DNA of 36,597 bases from Hydnum rufescens UP504 (lineage: Eukaryota; Basidiomycota; Agaricomycetes; Cantharellales; Hydnaceae): contig MU129285.1 in NCBI GenBank assembly GCA_014904985.1, positions 1 through 36,597 on the forward strand, written 5' to 3'. The notes beneath the pieces were generated by a model. It was not told the origin of the DNA and searched no databases. It saw only the letters and a program-made list of their open reading frames with translations. This document shows positions 1 through 8,071 of the stretch, one piece after another (within the stretch, counting starts at the first letter, position 1; the number at the start of each line of letters is the position of its first letter). Made by a program: the position numbers and the translations under genes.

Positions 1-129
1 GCTGCTTTGAACTTGTTTACTAACACAGCACCTTTCATATAGATCATGACCTGGTCCTAGGGATCAGCCAAACGACGAAGGCCCGACCTGCCAGGGCCCA
101 AATAGGACCACGCCAGGCAACAACACAAG

Positions 130-216
130 AAGGAAGACTGCGACAACGCGACGAACACAACGAACACAACGAACATGACGAACATGACGAACGCGACGAA
201 CGTGATGAACACGACG
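130..216. repeat. 9-bp minisatellite, AACATGACG-like
   Basis: Imperfect tandem copies of a 9-base unit of the form CGAACANNA run through this stretch. The top strand is almost free of G outside the CG step. It lies just upstream of the first hairpin unit and is part of the G-poor tracts that accompany the hairpins on both sides of the Ngaro element. An apparent Asn/Thr/Met-rich reading frame across it is a by-product of the repeat. Confidence 0.7.
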
Positions 217-223
217 ATGACAG

Positions 224-380
224 ACGACAATGCGCCCAGTGAATGGCCGCACGAACCCCACACCCGCTACGGCGGGTGTGTGGTTCTCTATAAGATGAGT
301 CCCCCCCTCCAATATGTCCAGCCGCGCAAAAAGAGCAGTGAAAGCTGCTCCTTTTGCGCTGGTTTTAATTTCTCACTAAT
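224..380 (+). repeat. Flanking hairpin unit L1
   Basis: The unit carries hairpin 1, stem CACACCCGC at 259-267 pairing with 272-280 across a four-base loop. After a spacer with TATAAGATGAGT comes hairpin 2, stem GCGCAAAAAGAGCAG at 324-338 pairing with 345-359 with one mismatch. The same order, spacing and spacer text recur near 6370-6540, so the two are direct repeats around the element. Confidence 0.8.
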
Positions 381-599
381 GTAAAGATTTTTTCTAGATT
401 ATCCCCTGCCCTACAACCAATGAAATGAAGAACCACCCAACAAGAACGAGCGGAATGGACCCCTGCCAAACAAGGACCCACCAAATGAACCCCAAACCCC
501 CAAAACGACAGCCCATGACACAAACGCGCGCCAAAAGCCACACGCCAAACGAAACCCCCGCAAGTGAAGGACCACCCCACCAGCAAAGACACAAAGCGA
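381..599. other. G-poor tract between hairpin units L1 and L2
   Basis: The plus strand is dominated by A and C, with recurring CCAAACGAACCCC-like words. I see no convincing gene. The long minus-strand open frames here come from the lack of G on the plus strand, not from conserved protein sequence. Confidence 0.5.
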
Positions 600-740
600 C
601 GTGAAGCCAATGAGTGGCCCCAGGAACCACACACCCGCTGCAGCGGGTGTGTGGTACCACAAGATAAGTTTTTTTATTTTTATTTTTTTTGTGGCGCAAG
701 AAGAGCAGCATAAGCAGCTCTGCTAGTGAACTCATGTGCG
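600..740 (+). repeat. Flanking hairpin unit L2 with perfect 30-bp palindrome
   Basis: Positions 626-655 form a perfect 30-bp palindrome (ACCACACACCCGCTG followed directly by its reverse complement). A T-rich spacer and a degenerate second hairpin (GCGCAAGAAGAGCAG near 695-709) follow. It matches the unit at 6600-6750 better than the one at 6370-6540. The left pair L1-L2 therefore corresponds to the right pair R1-R2. Confidence 0.75.
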
Positions 741-956
741 TGTTGTTTGGCCTCAAGCCAAATGAGAAAGTTGCACCTGGCAGGTGTGTGTGGGGTTTCG
801 CCGTCAGGCGAAACTCGGTGGGTGAGACTGGAGGCCGACTGACTATGCACCCATCCAGCCGGAGGCCCAAACCATAGGCGCGTCAGGCCCAGCCACAACT
901 GACTATCCCCACACCCCGCTGACGGCTGAACTTCTGAATTAATCTATGTACTCCAG
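741..956. other. 3' non-coding part of the Ngaro element
   Basis: This lies between the recombinase stop codon and hairpin unit L2. It holds a short inverted motif near 794-815 (GTTTCGCC/GGCGAAAC around GTCA) and no supportable gene. In a Ngaro element the B1 part of the split direct repeat would lie here. Confidence 0.4.
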
Positions 957-2240
957 CTACCAGACCCAAGACGGTCCATTCCCTCGCTTAAGCTTTTGCC
1001 TCTCACTTTGAATCACCTTCCAGTGCTGCAACACCTCAGGTGAGACCTCTCCAAAGTAGCTGTTCATCTCTGCATCCATATGTGCCCGTACACCTGCATC
1101 ATGAACATGCCTTGGAATGATAAGCTGTGTATTGCGCCAATAAAGGAAGAACACATCAGAGCTCCAGCGGCCAAGTTTCTGGACCACCTGTGGGTCTGTC
1201 CCCCTGCTGAGTAAATGGGTGGTCCCACCAATGTGAAAGCTGTGGCCTGAGGGGAGGTCCCGGATGCCTGCTGCTGACCAGATCTGCTGACAGCGATCCA
1301 TGAGGTCCCGTTTCACCATGGGCTCCCACCCAGCTGCTGTCCGGAATGCAAAGAAATGAGCCTGGTCAGGCAGACCGGAATTTGTAAGGAAGTGCTGCTG
1401 AATGGCTCGGTAGGGGCAAGAACAGTCCTCTTTGCGGGTAAGGATAAGATTTGCTCCATTGCAAGCTGTCTTTGTCCATGGGAGCCACAGTGCGACTGAC
1501 TGTACCCCAAGGACATCCTCCCAGTTTATGACTGTGCCCTGCGCGACATGCCGCCCCTGGATGAAACCAGCCCTAGATGGGACTGTGAGCTCGCCAAGTC
1601 TAGCTAGTCCCCAAAAGGCTGCACATAATACTGCCCAGCAAGCTGCATCATATGTATCCTGGAAATTCATCTGCTTGTAAATTGCATAGAGGTGACTCAG
1701 GGTGACCGGGGGCCTTGGCTCACGAAAGGATGCCTTTGGGGCCATCTTCTTAGCGCCTTCCAAGAGAAGATGAATGTAAGGATCATCCCCACACCAAGGC
1801 ATCTGATGAAAATGATGCCATGCCCGGAGTCCATTGAGCCAATTCTTGAAACCTGAGATGCCAATAGTCCCAGCTGCATCTGCAATGAAGCATGTCAGGT
1901 GCACCTTCTCAATTGGCATCTGGTCTTGCTCCAGAATCCCATTATCATCACACCACTCAGCCCAGCGAGCCAGGCTGGCACCATAAGTTGTCCGTGTTGA
2001 CCCCTCCCAAGCCTTACTTGCGACTGACTGAACCTTAGCTAAACTAAGGGCAAGGCCAGGAGATGCTTCAAGCAACCTCGCCCAGGCCATGAGAACTGCA
2101 GGAGAGGTCCAGCAGAAAATGCGATCAGCCGCCTTGACATGCGGCCGGAAGAGGTTATGATGAAAACCTGACCTCCTGGTCGATGGATGGCCCTGGGATG
2201 GAGGAACTGGGACAATTGTAAATAGCCCATCAGACTGCAT
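957..2240 (-). CDS. Ngaro tyrosine recombinase (YR), catalytic Arg replaced by His
   Basis: This 427-residue protein would cut and rejoin the circular cDNA of the retroelement at a new site through a covalent 3'-phosphotyrosine link. Visible catalytic-domain marks are Arg214 in GLARLGEL, the beta-hairpin Lys257 in PWTKT, His333 in GHSFHIGG, Trp359 in LGRWSS and the candidate nucleophile Tyr367 in FFLYWRN. The family has HxxR, but here residue 336 is His (codon CAC, bases 1233-1235), one G-to-A change from CGC. The second active-site arginine is therefore missing. The N-terminal half (about residues 60-165) is the usual SAM-like core-binding region. The reading frame is otherwise intact and full length. 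It starts 56 bases after the RNase H stop. Strand exchange by this copy is probably lost, although the fold should persist. Confidence 0.88.
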   Translation of the reverse strand: MQSDGLFTIVPVPPSQGHPSTRRSGFHHNLFRPHVKAADRIFCWTSPAVLMAWARLLEASPGLALSLAKVQSVASKAWEGSTRTTYGASLARWAEWCDDNGILEQDQMPIEKVHLTCFIADAAGTIGISGFKNWLNGLRAWHHFHQMPWCGDDPYIHLLLEGAKKMAPKASFREPRPPVTLSHLYAIYKQMNFQDTYDAACWAVLCAAFWGLARLGELTVPSRAGFIQGRHVAQGTVINWEDVLGVQSVALWLPWTKTACNGANLILTRKEDCSCPYRAIQQHFLTNSGLPDQAHFFAFRTAAGWEPMVKRDLMDRCQQIWSAAGIRDLPSGHSFHIGGTTHLLSRGTDPQVVQKLGRWSSDVFFLYWRNTQLIIPRHVHDAGVRAHMDAEMNSYFGEVSPEVLQHWKVIQSERQKLKRGNGPSWVW

Positions 2241-2296
2241 TACTATGATAGTCTGGCTGAGGGGGGAACCCCTCTCTGAAGGAACAGAACATTGAA

Positions 2297-3061
2297 TTAG
2301 ACCTCAAACAAATATTGCTGAAGCTTGAGAGGTATATCAAACAGGACCAGACTGTGAGACAACCCACCAAAAAGGCCACGGGAAACCACATCAGCTGGGT
2401 TATCTGCTGATTTTACGTATACTGGGATGATCTCGAAATTCTTCTCTGCAGTAATTGGGAATGATCTTCGGATTGCCTCATTGGACCAGCGGTTACGCCC
2501 CCGACCCTGAAGATAGGCACCAATTGATCCCCGATTATCTGCCAATACACGCACATTTGAATCTCTAACCCCTCGGGCATCCAGATACCGAATAGCAAAC
2601 TCGATAGCCAGACTCTCAAGCCAACCAATATCGCGCCCTTCAATTCCAACTACCCTTGGATGCAATGCCCATGCCTTATAAGAATTATGAACCCGCAGGC
2701 CAACTCCAAAGTCTGTCGAGGCATCCACTGATATGCCAAGCTCGATGGGTGGGCCCCGATCTACAAGTGTGCGAAAGATCCCAGGGGAAACCAACTGAGC
2801 TTCCCACCAGTCCAGATCTACCATGACAGATGCTGGAAGAACCCTTTGAGCATGAGATGACTTAAAGGAGGCAATACATCGCTGGAGTGCCCCGAGCCGT
2901 GACCTGCCAGCCTGATGCACAAAACAGATGTGGACCAAGGAGCCATGCACCTTCTGCAAGGGAGGAAGTGGAACCTGCGGAGCTGATGACCTTGTGAGTT
3001 CGAGCATATCATGCACGTGAGTCCAATACTTCAACCGCTTATCTTCTGGCAATGAGACTCG
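2297..3061 (-). CDS. Ngaro RNase H domain (3' part of pol)
   Basis: This is the RNase H portion of the pol polyprotein, which removes the RNA strand of the RNA/DNA hybrid during reverse transcription. Counting from the TTG codon at 3052 as residue 1, the acidic residues are Asp110 in SVDASTD, Glu146 in GWLESLA, Asp172 in ADNRG and Asp217 in SADNPAD, so the metal-binding set looks complete. The stretch RVSLPEDKRLKYW at its start is the normal continuation of the RT thumb/connection. A TGA at 3062-3064 cuts it from the RT in the same frame, and no ATG lies at its start. It is therefore the tail of an interrupted pol gene, not a separate one. Confidence 0.85.
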   Translation of the reverse strand, partial: RVSLPEDKRLKYWTHVHDMLELTRSSAPQVPLPPLQKVHGSLVHICFVHQAGRSRLGALQRCIASFKSSHAQRVLPASVMVDLDWWEAQLVSPGIFRTLVDRGPPIELGISVDASTDFGVGLRVHNSYKAWALHPRVVGIEGRDIGWLESLAIEFAIRYLDARGVRDSNVRVLADNRGSIGAYLQGRGRNRWSNEAIRRSFPITAEKNFEIIPVYVKSADNPADVVSRGLFGGLSHSLVLFDIPLKLQQYLFEV

Positions 3062-4141
3062 TCAATTCCATAGGTCCCAGAGGAACCCAACATAAACCGT
3101 CGTGAAGGCAAAAGGCAACCACTTTGAAGCTGCCCAGGGCACTCCCAACTCAGCAGTGAGCCCACGGACATCATCCAGATTATACGGATACGTCCAGGAC
3201 TGGACATACTGGCCATCCGGGGGCTGAGATGAGATTTGAAGAACCTCAACCGGGATGACTGCATGCCCTTCCTCTAATGTCGCTGTGCACGAGACCCTTG
3301 TCTGTGAACATAGAAAATGGGTTGTACGCAAAGGATGATGCTGCTGTGGGGCAGCATCTCCCACCACTGGTTCAGCAAACAGAATGAAATCATCGACCCA
3401 ACAGCCTATCGGGCCCATGCCAGCTGCTTCCAGGATAGCATGAACTGGCTCAAGGGCTGCACCACAGATTCCGGCCCCTGAAGTCACCCCGAACATAACT
3501 GCATGGTTAACCCAAAAACCTCCCTGAAGGTCCCGCCAGACCATGAATGGCTTTGAGGGAAAATGAAGGGCACACTGCCGATATGCTGTGTCGACACCGC
3601 CCCCTGCTGCCCGGGTGCCCAAAGGACAACGTGCGATCTAGGCTGAAATGTCAGCATGGGGCCAAAATCTGAAACCCGAGGCATATATGGCATAGCCAAA
3701 AGGTGGAAATGGATTGACACCAATGAGAGAGGTACAAAGACATGCCACAGAGGAATGCCTCAATGCGGGCTGTATGACAAGGCAATAGCCACGAGACATC
3801 ACTGAGCTGCACTGGCAGACATGCCACAGAGGTGGCAATGGCACACCGATCACGGCCACAATAGTGGAGGCTCCCCACGGGGGAACAACAAGAACAAACA
3901 GGGAACGGAGTGAAAAGAAACCGAGGACACGTACATAATCGCTCATCTGCTGTGCACCGTCCCAGCGAGTGCAGAAATCATTGGCATCTATCAAGTCATT
4001 GACTGAAAGGCCAAATGCGTCCTTTGCAGATAGATCCACCACCATGCGCCACTGGTCCCCTGCCTGGCCTGGTTTGCGAGGTTTCGGGACCACACCAATC
4101 GGGGCTGAACGAAAGTGGCCACCCAGCAGTGCAAAAATCAT
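3062..4141 (-). pseudogene. Ngaro reverse transcriptase (5' part of pol), with intron-like insert
   Basis: The RT copies element RNA into cDNA. It begins at ATG 4141 with FRSAPIGVVPKP and WRMVVDLS (fingers), then CTRWDGAQQMSDY. After a 297-nt interruption (3638-3934) it resumes in the same frame with the first catalytic Asp in GVDTAYRQ, FGVTSGAG (motif B) and the two catalytic aspartates in CWVDDFILF. All three catalytic aspartates are present. The interruption carries a stop at its end and reads nothing like an RT, but has splice-site signals. A TGA at 3062-3064 then ends the frame before RNase H. The start overlaps the gag-frame stop by four bases (ATGA). Confidence 0.87.
3638..3934 (-). 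other. Candidate spliceosomal intron inside the RT gene
   Basis: On the minus strand the insert starts GTACGT, immediately after the Tyr codon of QMSDY. It ends GCTGACATTTCAGCCTAG, giving a branch-point-like GCTGAC about 12 nt before the TAG acceptor. Removing it joins two conserved RT blocks at a codon boundary (phase 0) as SDY-IARCPLGTRAA, the spacing expected of the family. It is 297 nt, a multiple of three, with one in-frame stop (TAG, the acceptor itself). Confidence 0.7.
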
Positions 4142-6120
4142 ATGGACTGGTCCTCAGAGAAAGGGCCTGTGATCCTTCCTAAGTGTGCCTCCCCCGCAAA
4201 ATAATTATTAATGAAATCTGCATGTTCAAAGGCCGATGGATGATTAAGAGGAGTGAAAGTAGATAATAAAGAAGGGGTATGATGAAAGATTGAGAAACCT
4301 TCGTGAAGCTGTTGAATTAACTTGGGGAACTGATCAAGAATGCCATATTTATGTAAGGTCTGCTCGAATGCCTGGGCATTGAAAGGGGTGAGGACCTTAT
4401 GGAGCTCCTTGGCAAGATGGTGCGAAGTTTCCATGGCCAGGGGATCCGCAGATTGAGCACTCATGGAGAGCAGAGCAGGATGAAGAGCAGGTCCGGCCAC
4501 GGCCAAAGGATAGACAGAAGATCTTTCCATCACTGGCCCTGACAGCTCTGTTACCAGCCCACTGCGCATAGAGGGGCTGTCCACCTTCCCTGCTGGAAGC
4601 TGTGCAATCTGGGGCACGATTCTCCTTCCTTCCACAGAGAAAACAGCACCCGGTGAAGGTGCCCCGAGCACTGTCCCCCGAAAGGGACCCCGATTACCTC
4701 GCTTCGAGGGAGATACTGGATCAAGGAGTGCTGGGCCCCCTTGTTGTGGAGTGAGACTAGCCCCATAACCAGAAGTGCGACAGCGATGATCAATCGTTAT
4801 TGGATCGAAGCGATTGCCCAGATATGATGCTGCATGCTGGGTCCACAGTGTCCGAACATGATCTTCAATTAGCTTTGCATTATCTGCATCCACTTGAGCC
4901 TCTCTGGCCTCGACCAAGGCTGTCTCGATGTCGTAGAGCCTGAAGTCGACCATAGTGCTGAAGAACTTCTTCCGCAGGGAAAGATCGCAACGTGTGATAA
5001 CTGAGAACTGCAGGTCGAAGAACCGATGAGCGACAAGGTAATCCCTAAGATGTTGAACTGAAGCAATAACATCCAGATGGTACTGTGTTTTCATGGCCTG
5101 CAGGAGATACTCATAGCCTTGGAGCCAATGACTCTTATCAATCATGAGGTCACTCACTGCAAGCTTGTCCGCATCCACAAACTCTGCCTCCTTCGACGTA
5201 TCTTCCTGACTAATGAGCTTGCAGATCGACGGAATAATTGACGAATCCTGCTCATACCTCGCACATATCTCTGCCGTCATAGCCAACAAAGGAACAAAGT
5301 AGCCCCTGTCAATCGTCCAGACCACAATCGATGGCAAAACATCAAAGCGCTGAAGATCTACCGGATCCACAAAGAGCGATGGTTCAAAGGCGAAGGTCTT
5401 GTCTGCCTTTGGGTCTGGTGTTGCATTCTGCCCAAGAGACGCTGCCGTGACGGCGGCAATAACCTTCTCAACAGCAGGGTCATGCACTGTGAGACAAGGC
5501 TGCGTGACCGCAGCCACCGCCTCCAATGGAAGAACCAAAGGATTGACCTCAGTCAGGGCCCCAACTGCCCCACTCCCAGATTGTCCAGATCGCCCAGGAA
5601 GGGTTGGGGATGTTAGAGGTGGGATAGGACTTGATAAGGGAAGGCTCGCACTCTTCTGGGTTGCTGAGGACTTCACCTTGTATTTGACTGAACGGAGTTC
5701 TGCTCCATGCTGCTCCACCAGGTGCTGACGCCCCAGCACAAATTGATCGCGTTCCGCCTGCAATGTACGAAGCAAGACCGCCACCTTCTCCGATTCTGAC
5801 AGACTATCCTTAAGCGTAACAGACGCCTTGGAGGAAGTGCCACCCCCCCCGGCTGAGGAACCTTGCCCCCCGGGTGCTGCCAACCCTGGGATTCTCGGGG
5901 GAATTACTGTCGGCGCATCGGTGACTACTCCTGGCCGCGGGACTCGTGAGGCTGGGCCACTTGTCGATAGCTCCGGTGGAAGCATCGCAGAAAAGAAACT
6001 GACTAAAGATGGAATGAAAACAAGGAACGAGAGGCTGAGCGGCGTTGCTGCAATGGTCTCACACACACACTCAACCAGAAAAGGTAAGCATGAGACTTTT
6101 GGCAAACGCCACTCCTTCAT
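4138..6120 (-). CDS. Ngaro gag-like ORF, with the RT N-terminal region at its end
   Basis: This is the structural protein expected to package element RNA. The frame is 660 codons long, but the likely start is Met46 (ATG at 5985): the upstream 45 residues are hydrophobic and read into the non-coding leader, while Met46 opens a Pro/Ser/Gly-rich region. A short Glu/Gln/Arg-rich helix (about residues 105-145) precedes a long low-complexity linker. A conserved helical core follows (about 245-450), with HWLQGYEYLLQAM and DLQFSVITRCDLSLRKKFF. No CCHC zinc knuckle is visible. The last 70 residues (LDQFPKLIQQLHEGFSI... to GRITGPFSEDQ) match the start of Ngaro RT rather than gag. The RT continues in another frame from 4141. 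Confidence 0.8.
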   Translation of the reverse strand: MKEWRLPKVSCLPFLVECVCETIAATPLSLSFLVFIPSLVSFFSAMLPPELSTSGPASRVPRPGVVTDAPTVIPPRIPGLAAPGGQGSSAGGGGTSSKASVTLKDSLSESEKVAVLLRTLQAERDQFVLGRQHLVEQHGAELRSVKYKVKSSATQKSASLPLSSPIPPLTSPTLPGRSGQSGSGAVGALTEVNPLVLPLEAVAAVTQPCLTVHDPAVEKVIAAVTAASLGQNATPDPKADKTFAFEPSLFVDPVDLQRFDVLPSIVVWTIDRGYFVPLLAMTAEICARYEQDSSIIPSICKLISQEDTSKEAEFVDADKLAVSDLMIDKSHWLQGYEYLLQAMKTQYHLDVIASVQHLRDYLVAHRFFDLQFSVITRCDLSLRKKFFSTMVDFRLYDIETALVEAREAQVDADNAKLIEDHVRTLWTQHAASYLGNRFDPITIDHRCRTSGYGASLTPQQGGPALLDPVSPSKRGNRGPFRGTVLGAPSPGAVFSVEGRRIVPQIAQLPAGKVDSPSMRSGLVTELSGPVMERSSVYPLAVAGPALHPALLSMSAQSADPLAMETSHHLAKELHKVLTPFNAQAFEQTLHKYGILDQFPKLIQQLHEGFSIFHHTPSLLSTFTPLNHPSAFEHADFINNYFAGEAHLGRITGPFSEDQSI

Positions 6121-6369
6121 TCACTAGCCTGTGTACGTAGTCCTCGTGCCTCGGACTACAACTTGGATCTTGCAATATTTAATGTTTATTTATTCTTCTA
6201 GCTTTTGGACTCGCACCCACACGAACCCCCAACCCAAACCCGCCGAGCGAAACCCCACAACCGCAACCCCACCAAACGAAGACCCGGTGAGCAAAACCCC
6301 GCCCGAAGACACGCCAAACGACCCACCCCCGACAAAGAAAACCGCGAAAATGCAACCAGCGCAACCACG
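6121..6369. other. Leader of the Ngaro element
   Basis: This non-coding stretch lies between the gag frame and hairpin unit R1. Its distal half (6205-6360) is G-poor on the plus strand with CCCAACCCAAACCC-type words, like the tract beside L1. Long minus-strand open frames here reflect composition only. Confidence 0.5.
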
Positions 6370-6545
6370 ACAGACGACAACGTGCACAGTGAATGGCAGC
6401 ACAAACCACACCCACTATGGCGGGTGTGGTTCTATATAAGGTGAGTCCCCCCCAATATATACAGCGGCACAAAAAGAGCAGCATAAGCTGCTCTTTTTGC
6501 GCTGCCTTTACTTCTTTACTGACCGACTTTTTTTTTCTATTAGGT
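6370..6545 (+). repeat. Flanking hairpin unit R1
   Basis: Direct repeat of unit L1, sharing CAGACGACAA, AGTGAATGGC and GAGTCCCCCCC in order. Hairpin 1 pairs ACCACACCC (6405-6413) with GGGTGTGGT (6422-6430). Hairpin 2 pairs AAAAAGAGCAGC (6471-6482) perfectly with 6487-6498 across an ATAA loop. The spacer reads TATATAAGGTGAGT, which contains a TATA-like word and a perfect 5' splice-site consensus. Confidence 0.8.
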
Positions 6546-6599
6546 CTTCACCTTTCACGCGAGCGAATACCGATGCAAGAACCCCCACGACCCCACATC

Positions 6600-6750
6600 T
6601 CAAAACCCGGCCGACCATACACGGGGAATATAAAGTACCACACCCGCTGCTGCAGGTGTGGTACTACAAGGTGAGCTTTCCTTTATTAATCCTGCGGTGC
6701 AAGAAGAGCAGCATAAGCTGCTCTTCTTGCAAAGCTTTATTTTCTAACAT
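6600..6750 (+). repeat. Flanking hairpin unit R2
   Basis: Hairpin 1 pairs GTACCACACC (from 6635) with GGTGTGGTAC (6655-6664). The spacer again carries AAGGTGAG. Hairpin 2 is a perfect 14-bp stem, GCAAGAAGAGCAGC (6699-6712) with 6717-6730, loop ATAA. It matches unit L2 at 600-740. Confidence 0.8.
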
Positions 6751-7015
6751 ATTGTTTTTTTTCCCCTGGATCTTGGACTCGAATCTGCATGAACCCCCGA
6801 CCCCAAACCTGCCAAACGAACACCCGGCGAACAAAGATCTGGCAAGCCAAACCCCGCGACCCACTCCATGACCCCGAACCCGCCGAGCTGAACCCCATGA
6901 CCCAAACCCGGGGAACCAAGCCAAACCCCCCCCCCACATGAAGGTGAGGCTTTTTCTTTGGCTGTGATCGCGCAAGAAGAGCAGCCTCTGGCTGTTCTTC
7001 TTGGGCGCATGGGTG
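6751..7015 (+). repeat. Degenerate hairpin unit R3 with G-poor tract
   Basis: A G-poor tract (6780-6945) with CCAAACGAACACCC-like words is followed by AAGGTGAGG. Then comes a degenerate hairpin, GCGCAAGAAGAGCAGC at about 6970-6985 facing GCTGTTCTTCTTGGGCGC. It is a third, more diverged member of the same unit family. No gene is visible. Confidence 0.65.
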
Positions 7016-7040
7016 AGCCCCACTGGGCGAGCCTATCATT

Positions 7041-7059
7041 GTATATAATAATAGTAGTA

Positions 7060-7100
<41 letters not shown>

Positions 7101-7106
7101 AATAAT
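7041..7106 (+). repeat. AAT/TAA microsatellite
   Basis: An uninterrupted run of AAT triplets is followed by a short AAAT run. It marks the boundary between the Ngaro flank and the next block of debris. Confidence 0.95.
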
Positions 7107-7861
7107 CCATGGCTAGGGGCCCCAGGGGCCCCAGGGGCCCCTGGGCTGCTTGACCAGCCCCCTTGATTGAATTGCAGGGGCCCCTGGGGGCCCCCAGGTC
7201 TGATATCTAGTTAGACCATATAAATGCAACCTTTGAAGTATCTAATTAGATACTGATAATTGGCTGACCAGGCTGGTAGCTACACTATTTGAAGCACTCT
7301 ATAGGGTGTAGCTACATGACTACCCTGAGGCACACAACTGTAGCTCCACTAATAGTCTAATTCAAAAATGTAGCAACACTACCCCTGAGCTCCCGGGGGC
7401 TCCGCCCCGGACCCCTGGTGGTGCTACACTTATTTATATGGAACATTCTGACTGTAGCTCCACAAAGGTACACATTCAGTCCTACCTTGTTAGGTTGACA
7501 TCCGCACAGGACGAAGTCAACCTAAGGAGGTTGCCGAAATGGGGGGCCTGAGGTGTATATCTACAATAATACTCAGTCCTCTAATACAAGACTGAGACCT
7601 TTTTATCTAGTCTCTTGACAGTTCACAGGCTGAAGCTGAGGAATCCATGTTGAAAGCAAAGGCAGAATCAAGTAGAGCAAATAAGTTTCCCCAACCTGGT
7701 CAATTTTCCTCATATAAGAACAATCTATGTCACATGATCACATTTTGTCCCCAAAAACTTTCTCAAAACTTTCTGTTTTGTGGGCTCAGATTTAGAATTG
7801 AGCAGACCTACTGTTAACTCCACAAGTACACAGTACAGTTTACTAAACAAAAACACAGGCC
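7107..7861. other. Intergenic repeat debris with GC palindromes and a stem-loop
   Basis: Positions 7115-7198 hold two clusters of GGGGCCCC/CCAGGGGCCCC palindromes. A 10-bp perfect stem, TTAGGTTGAC at 7490-7499 with 7516-7525, closes a 16-base loop. Short words such as TGTAGCTCCAC recur between 7330 and 7470. I see no coding sequence. This may be a worn DNA transposon but no ends can be defined. Confidence 0.55.
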
Positions 7862-8071
7862 CTATTGTGTATACACAACAGAATTGGATGCAAGAGGAAG
7901 GAGAGGGAGTGAGAATGAGGGCACGAATTCTACTATGCGAATAAGACCCCTATGTGTGAACACAAAATAAAAACATGGAAGGGGAGTGGAACATTGATAG
8001 TAAGAACATTGGCAGTAGGCCATTGATAGTAAATAGGACAGGTTTGAGGACCAAGGCTGATCGCGAGACAC

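Larger units (their letters stand above)
1..7010 (-). mobile_element. Ngaro-like tyrosine-recombinase (YR) retrotransposon, decayed
   Basis: Read on the minus strand, the order is gag-like ORF, reverse transcriptase (RT), RNase H, tyrosine recombinase. This is the gene order of the DIRS/Ngaro order of retrotransposons. Direct rather than inverted repeats lie outside both ends: units near 224-380 and 600-740 match units near 6370-6540 and 6600-6750 in the same orientation. Direct repeats favour Ngaro (split direct repeats) over DIRS (inverted termini), and Ngaro is the type known from Agaricomycetes. Outer limits are approximate, and the left end may run off the window. Breaks seen are a gag/pol frame change at 4138-4141, a TGA between RT and RNase H at 3062-3064, and loss of a catalytic Arg in the recombinase. 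The copy is probably non-autonomous. Confidence 0.85.

Noticed and set aside
224..740. CRISPR-like array from the repeated hairpins
   Set aside because: Few units, irregular spacing and a eukaryotic context; the units are transposon-flank repeats.
57..900. Several overlapping minus-strand frames with Val/Phe/Gly-rich proteins
   Set aside because: They arise from the G-poor composition of the plus strand and from hairpins; no family resemblance.
5986..6120. Hydrophobic N-terminus of the gag frame as a signal peptide or membrane anchor
   Set aside because: Met46 is a better start and the upstream codons look like untranslated leader.
957..7010. DIRS rather than Ngaro element
   Set aside because: The flanking repeats are direct, not inverted, and no internal complementary region was seen.
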